Positions 39,253 through 49,076 of a stretch of 64,000 bases of DNA are shown piece by piece. The stretch is taken from contig JADEXV010000002.1 of assembly GCA_015206945.1 (NCBI GenBank), positions 1 to 64,000 of the forward strand. Direction: 5' to 3'. Positions within the stretch are counted from its first letter, which is position 1. Each line of letters begins with the position of its first letter. Below the pieces are notes generated by a model that saw only the letters and a list, made by a program, of their open reading frames with translations, made no database searches and was not told the DNA's origin. This DNA is from Nostocales cyanobacterium LEGE 12452. GTDB lineage: Bacteria; Cyanobacteriota; Cyanobacteriia; Cyanobacteriales; Nostocaceae. The position numbers and the translations under genes were made by a program.

Positions 39253-40566
39253 TCAATAATACTTCTGTCTTTGTCGAAAATTTGCTACCGATTCTACTAT
39301 TCCCAAGGAAATGAAGTTGGTGAGCATCGCAGAACGCCCATAACTCATCCAAGGTAGGGGAATTCCTGCCACAGGTGCTAAACCAACAGTCATACCAATG
39401 TTGACAATCAGCTGAAACACAATCATGGACAAAACGCCAATAGCCAACAAGGAACCAAAGTTATCTTTGGCGGTTTGGGCAACATGCAGTAGACGGAAGC
39501 AAATTAAGCAGAAGACAAACAGCACTACTAAACAACCGACAAAACCAAATTCTTCCCCGACTGCGGAGAAAATAAAGTCTGTATGCTGTTCCGGTACGAA
39601 ATTCAGTTGCGTCATTGGCCCCTTGAATAGACCCCATCCCCAAATTTCACCGGCACCAATAGCAATGCGAGATTGGATTAAGTGATATCCAGCACCGAGT
39701 GGATCGTGATCGGGATTCATGAATACAGTTAGTCGGTCTTTTTGATACTCTTTCAAAATATGCTTCCAGGCGAAGACTCCTAATTCACCACCCAGGATAT
39801 TGAGAGTCCAAGCACCGATAGTACCCAAACCAAATCGCCGCCAAGGAAGAGTTTGCCAGCCCACAATAGCCATCGCAACTGACCAAACTATCCCTAATGG
39901 GCCAAAAGATAGTTCTTTAAATAAAATTATCGGTTCTGCTAATGGCCAAGACGTACTAAATAAAATAGCGGCGATCACAGGAGAAATCATCAGAATTAAC
40001 CAGCCTGGATTAGCGTTTGCCCAGTAAAGCATTCCTAAGACGATCGCACAAAAAACCATTGATGTTGCTAAATCTGGCTGTAAAAATATTAATCCCCAAG
40101 GTACAGCGGTGATTGCCAGAACGCGGAAAACACCTTCGAGAGTAGAAGCAGTGCGCCTGTGTAGCAAAGCAGCTAAGGTGATGATCATGCCGACTTTGGC
40201 AAATTCTGAGGGTTGGACATTGAAACCAGCAATAGGAATCCACCGCTGTGCCCCTTTGGCGCTACTACCAGCAATCATCACTATGATTAAGCTGAAATTC
40301 GTTATTGCATAAGTTACCCAGTGCCACTGCATCAAAAGTTCGTAACGGATGCGAGATAAAAATAGGGCTATAAGCACGCCGATACCCGCTACCATCCAGT
40401 GCCACCACCAGTCAGTTACTGGCTGCTTCAGTTCCGTACTGAGAATCATCAGGCCGCCAAATATACTGACAGCAATCGGCAAACAAAAAAGTAGCCAATC
40501 TACATGCTGCCAGGGCTTAACCCAAGACTTCCAGCGAATTTTGGGGAGCGATCGTTTTAACAACAT
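39253..40566 (-). CDS. rodA: Peptidoglycan glycosyltransferase RodA
   Basis: A 437-residue SEDS protein with about ten membrane segments. Conserved parts are G-A-Q-R-W-I-P-I-A-G-F-N-V-Q-P-S-E-F-A-K, Q-P-D-L-A-T-S, the segment after Y-Q-K-D-R-L-T-V-F-M-N-P-D-H-D-P-L-G-A-G-Y, and V-P-E-Q-H-T-D-F-I-F, with the catalytic Asp in the long periplasmic loop. It polymerises lipid II during elongation. RodA rather than FtsW is favoured by overall resemblance and the P-L-P-W-M-S-Y-G end. Confidence 0.9.
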   Translation of the reverse strand: MLLKRSLPKIRWKSWVKPWQHVDWLLFCLPIAVSIFGGLMILSTELKQPVTDWWWHWMVAGIGVLIALFLSRIRYELLMQWHWVTYAITNFSLIIVMIAGSSAKGAQRWIPIAGFNVQPSEFAKVGMIITLAALLHRRTASTLEGVFRVLAITAVPWGLIFLQPDLATSMVFCAIVLGMLYWANANPGWLILMISPVIAAILFSTSWPLAEPIILFKELSFGPLGIVWSVAMAIVGWQTLPWRRFGLGTIGAWTLNILGGELGVFAWKHILKEYQKDRLTVFMNPDHDPLGAGYHLIQSRIAIGAGEIWGWGLFKGPMTQLNFVPEQHTDFIFSAVGEEFGFVGCLVVLFVFCLICFRLLHVAQTAKDNFGSLLAIGVLSMIVFQLIVNIGMTVGLAPVAGIPLPWMSYGRSAMLTNFISLGIVESVANFRQRQKYY

Positions 40567-40726
40567 TGTGCCAGTTTAGACTTTAGCTTTAATTGTTGGG
40601 AATTGGGAATTGGGCATTGGGCATTGGTTATTCTCCTTTGCTCCTCTGCTTCCCCACTTCCTAATACCCAGTCCCTAGTATTCCCAAGCTATAGCCCAGG
40701 AAGTAGATAGAAATCAAAATTTATAA

Positions 40727-41797
40727 TTATGTCAGGGCAGCAACTGATACTTTACCAGCAATAGTAAGAGCGATCGCTGTTAATGCTTTTGCTGAAGCTG
40801 AATCTGGGTCACCAACAACTATTGGCACACCACTGTCACCACCAACTCGTGTGGAAATCTCTAGCGGTACGCACCCCAACAGTGGCACTCCCAATTCAGC
40901 AGCTGTTTTCGAGCCACCACCGGAACCAAAGATGTCATATTGCTTATCTGGTTGATCGGGGGGGATAAAATAGCTCATATTTTCCACGATCCCCAATACC
41001 GGAACATTCATCTGCTGGAACATCCGCAATCCCTTGCGAGAATCTAACAAGGCTACGTTTTGCGGTGTGGTGACAATTACTGCCCCTGCCATCGGCACTG
41101 CTTGGGTTAAAGTTAACTGAGCATCTCCTGTTCCCGGTGGCATATCTACAATCAAATAGTCCAGTTCTCCCCATTGCACTTGATAGAGGAACTGACGAAT
41201 TACACCATTGAGCATAGGCCCCCGCCAAATTACTGGCTGATCTCGGTCAATCAAAAAGCCCATTGAAACTAATTTGACGCCGTGATTAAAAGCAGGTTCC
41301 AGAATGTCACCTGTTTCACTGGAACGCACAGTGATTTGGGCATCAGCCAGCCCCAGCATGGTGGGGTCATTAGGGCCATAAATATCAGCATCTAGCAAAC
41401 CGACTTTCGCCCCAGTTTGGGCTAGAGCCACTGCTACATTAACTGCCACCGTACTTTTACCAACGCCACCTTTGCCGCTGGAAACAGCAATGATATTTTT
41501 GACTCCAGAAATGCCAGTGCGATCGGGTAAACTTTTTTGTTGTGGTGTTTCTGCCGTCACTTCTATGCTGACATCTGTAACGCCTGGGAGTTTTTTGACA
41601 GCTTTCTGACAGTCTTCGACAATAAATTCACGTAAAGGACAGGCAGGGGTGGTTAACACTAAAGTGAAACTAACCTTACCACCATCAATTTTTACGTTGC
41701 GAATCATATTCAGTTCTACCAGACTTTTGCGGAGTTCTGGGTCTTCCACTGGTCGCAAAATTTCTAAGACAGAGCGGGAATCGAGGACATCGTACAT
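40727..41797 (-). CDS. Mrp/NBP35 (ApbC) family iron-sulfur carrier ATPase
   Basis: A 356-residue protein with an N-terminal MIP18-type domain (about 1-95) and a P-loop domain. The deviant Walker A is S-G-K-G-G-V-G-K-S-T near residue 110; A-D-I-Y-G-P-N and the D-M-P-P-G-T-G-D motif follow. Mrp proteins carry Fe-S clusters to apo-proteins. The C-terminal CxxC often seen in the family is not obvious here. It lies 160 bases upstream of rodA in reading direction and may be separately expressed. Confidence 0.9.
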   Translation of the reverse strand: MYDVLDSRSVLEILRPVEDPELRKSLVELNMIRNVKIDGGKVSFTLVLTTPACPLREFIVEDCQKAVKKLPGVTDVSIEVTAETPQQKSLPDRTGISGVKNIIAVSSGKGGVGKSTVAVNVAVALAQTGAKVGLLDADIYGPNDPTMLGLADAQITVRSSETGDILEPAFNHGVKLVSMGFLIDRDQPVIWRGPMLNGVIRQFLYQVQWGELDYLIVDMPPGTGDAQLTLTQAVPMAGAVIVTTPQNVALLDSRKGLRMFQQMNVPVLGIVENMSYFIPPDQPDKQYDIFGSGGGSKTAAELGVPLLGCVPLEISTRVGGDSGVPIVVGDPDSASAKALTAIALTIAGKVSVAALT

Positions 41798-42166
41798 AAA
41801 AATTCAAAATTCAAAAAGAATAAATACACTTGTGCGGAACATCTTAGCTATTAACTGGATGCCTTCTTAACTAAGGTCAGCTAAGTTTTATCACTGTTAC
41901 TGCCGTGATAAAACTTAGCAAATAGCATTATTACCTAATAGAATCTTAACTTTCTTTGGGCATTGAGCATGGAAAAGAGGCAGAGGGGCAGCACTTCTCT
42001 ACGAGACGCTGCGCGTAGCTTGCTTCCCCGGAGGGGTACGGCTACGCCTTTCGGCTACGCTCAGGACAGGCTCAGTGATCGAAGGGCAGAGGGGAAAGAC
42101 TTACTGCTACTTCTCCCCTGCTCCCCTGCTCCCCTGCTCCCTTGCTTCTTCCCCAATCCCCAGTAC
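41798..42166. repeat. Repeat-dense intergenic region (interspersed repeat plus CTCCCCTG tandem array)
   Basis: A GC-rich interspersed repeat occupies about 41995-42085 (CTACGAGACGCTGCGCGTAGC followed by CTACGCCTTTCGGCTACGCTCAGGACAGG). An 8-base tandem array CTCCCCTG (three full copies at 42113-42136 plus a partial one) follows. An open frame (41963-42223) crosses both and is not a gene. Confidence 0.65.
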
Positions 42167-42691
42167 CTAAAAATCAAAACAACTGTCATTAAGGGATTTT
42201 TTCTGACCAGATACCGCTGGTAATGCCGTCTTTTCTACTGCCTCGACTAAAGAACGTGCAACGCGGTCTGCATAAGGACGGGATAAAGACCAAATCAGGG
42301 GCGATAACCAACCCCGTAGAGTTACAGAATAAGACAAACAAGTACCACAAACTGTTGACTCTACTTGGTAAGTTACCCGTTCCTCTATTCCAGGAATCGC
42401 CATCACGCGGATACTCAGCATCTCTCTGGGATTGACGCGTTCCACAAAAATTCTGATGGGAATCGGCGAAAAGCGTGTTACAGCTTGAAAAATTAATCCT
42501 GGTTTGGGTACTAATCCGTGGGGAACATTAGTACTCTTAAGTTGTGGATGCCAGGAAACATCTGTTAAGTCAACCACTTTTTGCCACAGTTCATCTACAG
42601 AAGCAGAACTAATCTCTCGATACGTCCACACCAGAGAAGCGCAAAACCGACGACGTTTGCGGTGGATGAATTTGGATAACCAACCTTGCAT
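42167..42691 (-). CDS. SRPBCC (polyketide cyclase/START-like) protein
   Basis: A 174-residue protein with a helix-grip pattern: a membrane- or RNA-adapted basic start (K-F-I-H-R-K-R-R-R-F), D-E-L-W-Q-K-V-V-D-L-T-D-V-S-W-H-P near the first helix, and alternating strands before a long C-terminal helix. Cyanobacterial members of this kind bind lipids or small molecules. No catalytic residues can be pointed out. It is not linked by operon to its neighbours. Confidence 0.65.
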   Translation of the reverse strand: MQGWLSKFIHRKRRRFCASLVWTYREISSASVDELWQKVVDLTDVSWHPQLKSTNVPHGLVPKPGLIFQAVTRFSPIPIRIFVERVNPREMLSIRVMAIPGIEERVTYQVESTVCGTCLSYSVTLRGWLSPLIWSLSRPYADRVARSLVEAVEKTALPAVSGQKKSLNDSCFDF

Positions 42692-43140
42692 TTTCCTAAT
42701 CCTCCTCCCTAGATACTTTCTGGGAAATCTGGTATGGTGTGCAACTACGCTTAACTGCTAAATTAAAACTTTCTCAAAAATGCCCTAAACATAGCAAGCC
42801 TCGATTCGGTACAGGCCCTAACAGCCGACATCAGTAATATGGCAAAAAAGTTCTGAGTAGACCAGTCAAATCCTTGATACCTCAAGCTTAAGACTAAAAT
42901 TTAGTCTTTATACCAGAATATTCCAATTAAGAATTTCAAAAAAAACTAATTCAATATACAAGCCTATACGCATTTGAGGGAAAATAACTCTAGTGATGCC
43001 CATCAATCGGATAAATGCTTAACCCAGGAAGAAAAAGCGGGTTGGGCAAATAGAGCTAGATTGTTGGCGCTTGTTTCCCCCAAATTTTAAAATTAAAAAT
43101 TTGTGGCTTTCTGGAAATTGTAATTTAGGTTCGGGAATCT
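42692..43140. other. Intergenic region upstream of hemF, nothing assigned
   Basis: About 450 AT-rich bases between divergent genes. A run at 42880-42910 contains short ACTAAAATTTAGTC-type symmetry. The hemF promoter should lie here; no element could be named. Confidence 0.4.
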
Positions 43141-44181
43141 ATGTTGACCAACTCGCAAACACCAACTGTAGAAGCAGAATCATTAAAGTCTTTGCCAGCA
43201 GCTGACGCTCAGACTAGGGTCAGTCAGTTTATGAAACAACTGCAAGACGAAATTACCGAATCATTGGCAAAACTAGATGGTGTGGCTAAATTTAATGAAG
43301 ATAGTTGGGAACGCCCAGAAGGAGGAGGCGGGCGATCGCGCGTACTGCGAGAAGGTGCAATATTTGAACAAGCAGGCGTAAACTTTTCTGAAGTTCAGGG
43401 TTCCCATTTGCCACCCTCAATTTTAGCTCAACGCCCGGAAGCCGCAGGGCATGGCTTTTATGCCACAGGCACTTCAATGGTATTACATCCTCGCAATCCT
43501 TATGTGCCCACAGTTCATCTCAATTATCGCTACTTTGAAGCGGGACCAGTGTGGTGGTTTGGTGGTGGTTTAGACTTGACACCTTATTATCCCTTTGCTG
43601 AAGATGCGGCACATTTACACAAAACATTAAAGCAGGCTTGCGACCAACACCACCCAGAGTATTACCCAGTGTTTAAGCGGTGGTGTGATGAATATTTCTA
43701 CCTGAAGCATCGTGATGAGACACGGGGTGTCGGTGGTCTATTTTTTGATTACCAAGATGGCCAGGGTGCTTTATATCGCGGCCCAAATTCCAATGGGGAA
43801 GCGGCCATTTATAGCAACCAGGTGGGAACACCTGCAACCCGTAATTGGGAAGATTTGTTTGCTTTTGTGCAAGACTGTGGTAAAGCATTTTTACCAGCTT
43901 ATGTACCAATTGTAGAACGGCGCAATGGGATGGAGTATGGCGATCGCCAACGAAATTTTCAACTCTACCGTCGGGGACGTTATGTAGAATTTAACTTGGT
44001 TTATGACCGAGGTACTATTTTTGGTCTACAAACTAATGGACGCACCGAATCAATTCTCATGTCCCTACCGCCCTTAGTGCGCTGGGAATACGGCTATCAA
44101 CCGGAACCCAATTCCCCTGAAGCCGAGTTGTATGAAACTTTCCTTAAACCTCAAGATTGGATCAATTGGACATCCAAATAG
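43141..44181 (+). CDS. hemF: Oxygen-dependent coproporphyrinogen III oxidase
   Basis: A 346-residue enzyme that converts coproporphyrinogen III to protoporphyrinogen IX using O2, for heme and chlorophyll. Signatures are [37 protein letters not shown] and [19 protein letters not shown]. The metal- or substrate-binding histidines and aspartates of these motifs are all present. Length matches other cyanobacterial HemF. Single gene with its own promoter. Confidence 0.97.
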   Translation: MLTNSQTPTVEAESLKSLPAADAQTRVSQFMKQLQDEITESLAKLDGVAKFNEDSWERPEGGGGRSRVLREGAIFEQAGVNFSEVQGSHLPPSILAQRPEAAGHGFYATGTSMVLHPRNPYVPTVHLNYRYFEAGPVWWFGGGLDLTPYYPFAEDAAHLHKTLKQACDQHHPEYYPVFKRWCDEYFYLKHRDETRGVGGLFFDYQDGQGALYRGPNSNGEAAIYSNQVGTPATRNWEDLFAFVQDCGKAFLPAYVPIVERRNGMEYGDRQRNFQLYRRGRYVEFNLVYDRGTIFGLQTNGRTESILMSLPPLVRWEYGYQPEPNSPEAELYETFLKPQDWINWTSK

Positions 44182-44233
44182 TGCTGAGTGCTGAGTGCTG
44201 AGTGCTGAGTTTGGAGTTTGGAGTTTGGAGTTA
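44181..44233. repeat. Two adjacent heptamer arrays after hemF (4 x GTGCTGA, 3 x GTTTGGA)
   Basis: Four perfect GTGCTGA units (44181-44208) run directly into three GTTTGGA units (44209-44229). The first kind also occurs between rpoB and rpoC1. This resembles slippage-driven STRR sequence, with two related heptamer types side by side. Confidence 0.75.
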
Positions 44234-44432
44234 TAAGAAAGTGATCTTCCCCTGCTGTCTCATTTCCCTCATCTCCCCACTCCCCACTATTTTGGTGAGT
44301 TATAACTACTAAAGTTAAGCACTTAGCCGAAAAAGGTGACAAATTTAGCTATAGCTTGTTAATCTCAAGTGACAGCATTAGAAAATTCTGTCACTAGTTA
44401 ATCTTAAAAGGAATGCCACGGGGAGGGCTTTA

Positions 44433-44801
44433 GTGATTCATATAGACCAAAAAACTTATACAACCCAAGACGGAAACACCGTTATCGTCTTGACACCATC
44501 AGGCCGTCTGGATATCACCACGGCTTGGCAATTTCGCCTGAAGTTACAAGAGTGTATTTCCAAACTCAGTCGCCATGTAGTTGTAAATTTGGCTCAGGTA
44601 AATTTTATTGACAGTTCTGGTCTTACATCTTTGGTAGCTGGAATGCGTGATGCTGATAAAGTCAAAGGCAGTTTCCGCATTTGTAATGTACATCCAGAAG
44701 CCAAACTCGTGTTTGAAGTGACAATGATGGATACTGTTTTTGAAATCTTTGAAACAGAAGAGGAAGCTTTAGAAGGTGTGCCTCGTAGCATTGCCAGCTA
44801 A
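44433..44801 (+). CDS. STAS-domain anti-sigma factor antagonist
   Basis: A 122-residue STAS protein from GTG 44433. It has the motif N-F-I-D-S-S-G-L-T-S-L, in which the first or second Ser is the usual phosphorylation site of SpoIIAA-type switches. Partner kinases are not adjacent. It would relieve an anti-sigma factor or act in another partner-switch pathway. Confidence 0.85.
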   Translation: MIHIDQKTYTTQDGNTVIVLTPSGRLDITTAWQFRLKLQECISKLSRHVVVNLAQVNFIDSSGLTSLVAGMRDADKVKGSFRICNVHPEAKLVFEVTMMDTVFEIFETEEEALEGVPRSIAS

Positions 44802-44857
44802 AAAAAAGTTAGAAGTTAAGAGTGAGGAGCTAATTCATAACTCAAAAAATCATAACT

Positions 44858-45463
44858 TTATCTTATTGAATACTGATTCCGCTTGGTGTAGCGATAAGGC
44901 CCCATAATCGCTCCCCAGGTTGCTTTTCCAGTTGCGGGATCAATTCCTTTGTCGTAGCTGTGAAATTCTGTCGCTGTAGCTGCAAAACCTAAAGAAACAT
45001 GGATGCTATTGCCAAGATAAGTAAAGCTACAACTAGTCTCTGGTAGTGGGGTAGCGGTAAACTTATAGCGATCGCCAGCTACTTTCTCCTGAGTAACTGT
45101 TAGGATACAACCTGGTAGTAAATCTAATTGTTCGGATGTCAGCGTGTTTAGTAGAGCAGGGTTATCACCTGCGCCTTTTAATGCACCTGGATCTTGAGGC
45201 ATATAATATTGTACTTCCACAGTTGCGTCAGAGTCGTTGCTTTGACGCAACCGGATAATTCGCTGGCGGTAAGGTTTATCTAAGGTAATAAAATTAGCCT
45301 GTTCGGCAAATAGGGTAATGCTATCTTCTGCGAACAAATTAACTGGTCTTTGCCACAGACACAGGTGGACATACCAAACTGGTTCTGCTATGGCTTGTTC
45401 CCGATTATCAAATTCACCAGCTAGGTACTCACCTAAAGCAATTAACTGTGGCGAGAAGTTCAT
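44858..45463 (-). CDS. CpcT/CpeT-type phycobiliprotein chromophore lyase
   Basis: A 201-residue protein with the CpcT pattern: L-A-G-E-F-D-N-R-E-Q-A near the start, then P-V-W-Y-V-H-L-C-L-W, P-Y-R-Q-R-I-I-R-L and the C-terminal W-G-A-I-M-G-P-Y-R-Y. CpcT attaches phycocyanobilin to Cys153-type sites of phycocyanin beta; whether this copy is CpcT itself or a paralogue with another target is not visible from sequence. It is convergent with the STAS gene. Confidence 0.85.
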   Translation of the reverse strand: MNFSPQLIALGEYLAGEFDNREQAIAEPVWYVHLCLWQRPVNLFAEDSITLFAEQANFITLDKPYRQRIIRLRQSNDSDATVEVQYYMPQDPGALKGAGDNPALLNTLTSEQLDLLPGCILTVTQEKVAGDRYKFTATPLPETSCSFTYLGNSIHVSLGFAATATEFHSYDKGIDPATGKATWGAIMGPYRYTKRNQYSIR

Positions 45464-45672
45464 AAGTACAATAAATAAATCATTAAGGATAATAATTTTC
45501 GGCTAGTTTTTTAGGATAAAAGGTCTTATTTGCTGTAGTTACCAGCTTATAAAATACTTCTGATGTGTATATATTGTAAATGAAACCGTCACCCGCTAAA
45601 AGCTCAACTTGGCAAAGTAGCCTTTAAGCGAGAAAATAAAGATACGTCGCCCTTAACATTTCTTTTTTCTTT

Positions 45673-46380
45673 GTGAATAACGTCCGTACAGTCTCTGATA
45701 CAAAGCGAACTTTCTACAATCTTCACACCCGTCCGATCAATACTATTTATCGTCGGGTTGTGGAAGAATTGATGGTGGAAATGCATCTGCTGTCAGTAAA
45801 TATCGATTTTAGCTACAATCCAATTTATGCCTTGGGTGTCGTCACTACTTTTGACCGCTTCATGGAAGGCTATCAACCAGAACGGGATCAAGAATCAATT
45901 TTTAACGCCTTATGTCAGGCTATAGAAACAGATCCGCAACGCTATCGACAGGATGCCCAAAGATTGCAAGCTGTAGCTAAAGGTTTGCCAGTTAAAGATT
46001 TAATTGGTTGGCTGGGTCAAACTACTTACTTAGATAGAGATGCTGACTTGCAAGCAACCCTACAAGCGATCGCCAATAATCCTAACTTTAAATACAACCG
46101 TTTGTTCGCAATTGGTGTATTTTCGTTATTAGAACAGTCAGATCCCGAATTAGTCAAAGACGAAAAGCAACTCACTGAGGCGCTAAAAGCGATCGCTGCT
46201 GGGTTGCACCTCTCCGATGACAAGCTCAATAAGGATTTGGAGTTATACCGTTCTAACCTAGACAAAATGGCGCAAGCGCTAGTAGTGATGGCAGATATAC
46301 TCTCAGCCGATCGCAAAAAACGCGAGCAACGTAAACAACAATCAACTACCCCAGTTGCTCCCCCAAGTTCCAACGAATAG
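45673..46380 (+). CDS. thf1: Thf1/Psb29 (photosystem II biogenesis; thylakoid formation protein)
   Basis: A 235-residue protein from GTG 45673. It has the conserved opening (V-S-D-T-K-R-x-F, then P-I-N-T-I-Y-R-R-V-V-E-E-L-M-V-E-M-H-L-L), Y-A-L-G-V-V-T-x-F-D-R-F-M-E-G-Y, and a highly charged tail. In cyanobacteria it is tied to photosystem II assembly/repair and FtsH stability. It stands alone. Confidence 0.92.
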   Translation: MNNVRTVSDTKRTFYNLHTRPINTIYRRVVEELMVEMHLLSVNIDFSYNPIYALGVVTTFDRFMEGYQPERDQESIFNALCQAIETDPQRYRQDAQRLQAVAKGLPVKDLIGWLGQTTYLDRDADLQATLQAIANNPNFKYNRLFAIGVFSLLEQSDPELVKDEKQLTEALKAIAAGLHLSDDKLNKDLELYRSNLDKMAQALVVMADILSADRKKREQRKQQSTTPVAPPSSNE

Positions 46381-46455
46381 TTAGAATTTGGCAGTGATGA
46401 GTTAGGAGTTATGAGTGAGGAATTGTTGATAACTCCTAACTCCTAACTCTTAGCT

Positions 46456-46818
46456 TTAGACGCCCAATATTTTGTAGATTAAGCTGTTAATTATAGTCAG
46501 CGTAAATGCCCCAATAACAGCACTCCAAATCCCGTAGCGCAAGCGAAAGCCCTCTACTAACCAAGCAGCAATATTAAAACAAACCACGGCAATCATAAAT
46601 GTGAAAATGCCGGATAATAAGTCCAGTGTGAGTAGGTTTGGTACTGCAAAAATGAGGCTTAAAATCGGTCTGACTATTGCCGTCACGATACCAAGCACTG
46701 CGGCAGAAAGAAACGCTTTACCAGGAGTATCAATTTCAACTCCCAAAGGCAACTTACTAATTATCAACAAGCTGATAGCTGTTACTACCCAAACAATTAA
46801 AAGCGTCACGATATTCAT
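46456..46818 (-). CDS. Phage holin family membrane protein (four-helix)
   Basis: A 120-residue very hydrophobic protein with about four membrane segments and the pattern K-A-F-L-S-A-A-V-L-G-I-V-T-A-I-V-R-P-I-L near the middle, fitting PF04020. Despite the family name there are no phage genes nearby; its role in cyanobacteria is unknown. It is convergent with thf1. Confidence 0.75.
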   Translation of the reverse strand: MNIVTLLIVWVVTAISLLIISKLPLGVEIDTPGKAFLSAAVLGIVTAIVRPILSLIFAVPNLLTLDLLSGIFTFMIAVVCFNIAAWLVEGFRLRYGIWSAVIGAFTLTIINSLIYKILGV

Positions 46819-47214
46819 GCCACAACCCCTGATACTAATTAGTAATTTGTAATTCGTAATTAGGACACACTGAAAGACGCTTGATACAAGCGCTTTTCAA
46901 TCTGTTAACCTATTTGGACATCCTTCCCCAATTTGGTATGAAATGTGGATGGTAATTGGTGATAAATTGCTCAGTCTATAGGTGAAAAAATCTTTAAAGC
47001 TCAACCAATTATTTGTAAATTAGCAGTTTTTTTTTATCTAGCCGAGATTTATTCTAGATATCTTTAGGTTTGGGAAAAGGCTTGCAGGAGAAGTGGGGAG
47101 TGATGAATGGGGGACAAAGGGACAAGGGAGACAAGGAGAATAACCTATGCCCAATGCCCCTTACCCCTTATCCCCAGAGAGGTCCCCACCATCCTCAATT
47201 CCCCTTTCCCTATA
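46819..47214. other. Intergenic region, nothing assigned
   Basis: About 395 bases upstream of the holin-like gene and after the ExbD gene. G- and C-rich short repeats occur at 47088-47215 (GGGGGACAAAGGGACAAGGG against CCCCTTACCCCTTATCCCC) and could form a hairpin acting as an ExbD terminator. No gene seen. Confidence 0.4.
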
Positions 47215-47907
47215 TCATCTTTTAAGAGGAGGTTGGGCTTGTTTAGGTGCTACAGGCGCTTGAGGCGCTGGTGAGTTAGGAAGCACAGGAGAAATACCAG
47301 GATTGATAGGACTGATGCCTTGCCCAGTTGGAGGCTGAGTGATGTTAGGAAAGGGTTCAGAATTAGGTGCTAAGGGGAATTTTGGGGTAATATTCCCTTC
47401 GGGATTGATTCCTGGAAGTGGCGCAGCACCAGGATTGATTGGGAAAGAGGGGACAGCAGGCTGGTTAGGCGAGTTTATGGATGGTTGAGATGGGCCAGGA
47501 ATAATTCCCAAAGAAACGCGATCGCCCCCTACTTGTCGTAGCAAGTCTAATGTCTCAATTACATCATTGTAAGTTGCGGTACGCGAAGCATTCAGCACGA
47601 CAACTGCATTAGGGTTTGCTTGCAGATACTGTTTTAAACTCTGTCTCAAATCTTCCTGTTTGACAGGCTGTTTTTCTATGTAAGTATTGCCCACAGCATC
47701 GATGGTAACAATCACACTTCCACTCTGTGATGTTATTCCAGAGACTGTACTGGGGCTGGCTTTAGGTAAATCAACATTTATTGCCTGTTGCCGTGTAAAT
47801 TGTAAAGCCGCTAATAAAAAAAATGTCAGGATACAAAAAACGACATCAATTAAAGGGATGATTTGAATTTGGACTTCTTCAATTGGAGTATGTAGATTAA
47901 CTTTCAT
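47215..47907 (-). CDS. ExbD/TolR-family energy-transducing protein with long Pro-rich tail
   Basis: A 230-residue protein. Residues 1-135 are a normal ExbD: a short cytoplasmic start, one membrane helix at about 15-35 (I-I-P-L-I-D-V-V-F-C-I-L-T-F-F) with the conserved Asp, and a periplasmic domain. From about 140 to the end it is a low-complexity tail rich in Pro, Asn and Gly with no TolR-like feature. It follows the ExbB-like gene by 42 bases on the same strand, so the two likely form one operon and one proton-driven motor. No TonB or Tol gene is adjacent. Confidence 0.85.
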   Translation of the reverse strand: MKVNLHTPIEEVQIQIIPLIDVVFCILTFFLLAALQFTRQQAINVDLPKASPSTVSGITSQSGSVIVTIDAVGNTYIEKQPVKQEDLRQSLKQYLQANPNAVVVLNASRTATYNDVIETLDLLRQVGGDRVSLGIIPGPSQPSINSPNQPAVPSFPINPGAAPLPGINPEGNITPKFPLAPNSEPFPNITQPPTGQGISPINPGISPVLPNSPAPQAPVAPKQAQPPLKR

Positions 47908-47949
47908 GTCTCACTCTCAAGCCTGGTTCAGGGGTTGAATTATTGACTA

Positions 47950-48678
47950 TTAATTAGGTGTATTCGGGGGTTCAGGAGGTTCAGAAACTCTAGTTTTTCC
48001 TGGCTTGCGGGGTGGAGTGAAATTTTCTGGCACAATTGCTGATGTCCTATTGCTAAAGTCAGGAGGAGACTGGCGATAGAGCAATTCCATCTCATTCCCC
48101 GCTTTCCGAAAAACTTTGACTTGGTTGACTACAAAACTTTGAAATAGGCGGTAAAAGACCAAACTAATAATGGCAACTATTAGCCCACTTGCCGTACTAA
48201 TTAAGGATTCACCAATACCAGTAGTCACCCCAGCAGTAGATTCAGTTCCCAAATCGCCAATCCGAATTGAGCGCAGAGACTGAATTAAACCCAAAACTGT
48301 GCCCAACAATCCCAAAAGTGGCGCTAGGGCAATTACCGCTTCTAAAAGTTTTTCGCCCCTACGCATCCCAGCTAATTCGTCTTCTGCTGTAGCCTCCAGT
48401 GCTAGCCGAAAAGTTTCCGCATCAGTTTTGGCAAAACGTAGAGGGGCGTAGAGAAAACGCCCGACAGGTTGATGGCTTGCTTGTTTGGCGATGTCCGCAG
48501 CTACTTCCCAATTATCCTGGGCAGCATCCAGGATGCGATCGACTATTTGCTTTTCCTGAGTCAAAATTCGCAACCAGAACCATATACGCTCGAAAATCAC
48601 ACTCAAAGCCAGAATCGACAGAATTAGCAAAGGCCACATCGCTGGCCCACCCTTGTAAAACAAATCTAAAATATCCAC
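47950..48678 (-). CDS. MotA/TolQ/ExbB proton channel family protein
   Basis: A 242-residue protein with three membrane segments: an N-terminal helix at about 13-35, then a pair at about 115-140 and 155-180. The family motif is [12 protein letters not shown] around residue 118 with conserved Thr/Gly residues of the ion path. It teams with the adjacent ExbD to power a transenvelope process such as TonB-dependent uptake. The C-terminus is Pro-rich. Confidence 0.88.
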   Translation of the reverse strand: MDILDLFYKGGPAMWPLLILSILALSVIFERIWFWLRILTQEKQIVDRILDAAQDNWEVAADIAKQASHQPVGRFLYAPLRFAKTDAETFRLALEATAEDELAGMRRGEKLLEAVIALAPLLGLLGTVLGLIQSLRSIRIGDLGTESTAGVTTGIGESLISTASGLIVAIISLVFYRLFQSFVVNQVKVFRKAGNEMELLYRQSPPDFSNRTSAIVPENFTPPRKPGKTRVSEPPEPPNTPN

Positions 48679-49076
48679 TGTTTAAATTTCCTCCCTCCAC
48701 GACTAAAGCAAATGTGTTAAGGCATTTTAATTCTAGAGATTAATGCAAAATGAGGGACTTCCAAAATATAAATTTCTCGAAAACTTAAAAAAACAGTGCA
48801 AGGATGACGTATTTGACTGAGACTGCTGTACTAACTTGCTGCTGGGTAGGCAATTGAATCATAGACCGATAATTTTTGGCATACTTTTGCTAGACTTTTT
48901 TGTAATACCAATTTGAAAAAAGAATGCAATACATAGATAAGACCTTACTCAACCCTCTACAAGGCTTTGGGGAGGGTGTGCGTCAGTAAGCGTGGGCATC
49001 TGGTCGCAAACCTTTTTTGAATTGATATAACCTGAAATTTCACCACAGGAAATTGTCACGTACAGGAGAATAAATT
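48679..49076. other. Intergenic region between the ExbB and trmB genes
   Basis: About 400 bases between divergent genes without a recognisable gene or RNA. A C/T-rich stretch near 48950-48990 resembles a Nostoc repeat fragment. Confidence 0.4.

Noticed and set aside
41963..42223. Open frame of 86 codons
   Set aside because: Runs through an interspersed repeat and the CTCCCCTG tandem array, so it is repeat sequence, not a gene.
46456..46818. Phage remnant suggested by the holin-like protein
   Set aside because: No other phage genes nearby; this membrane family is common in free-living bacteria.
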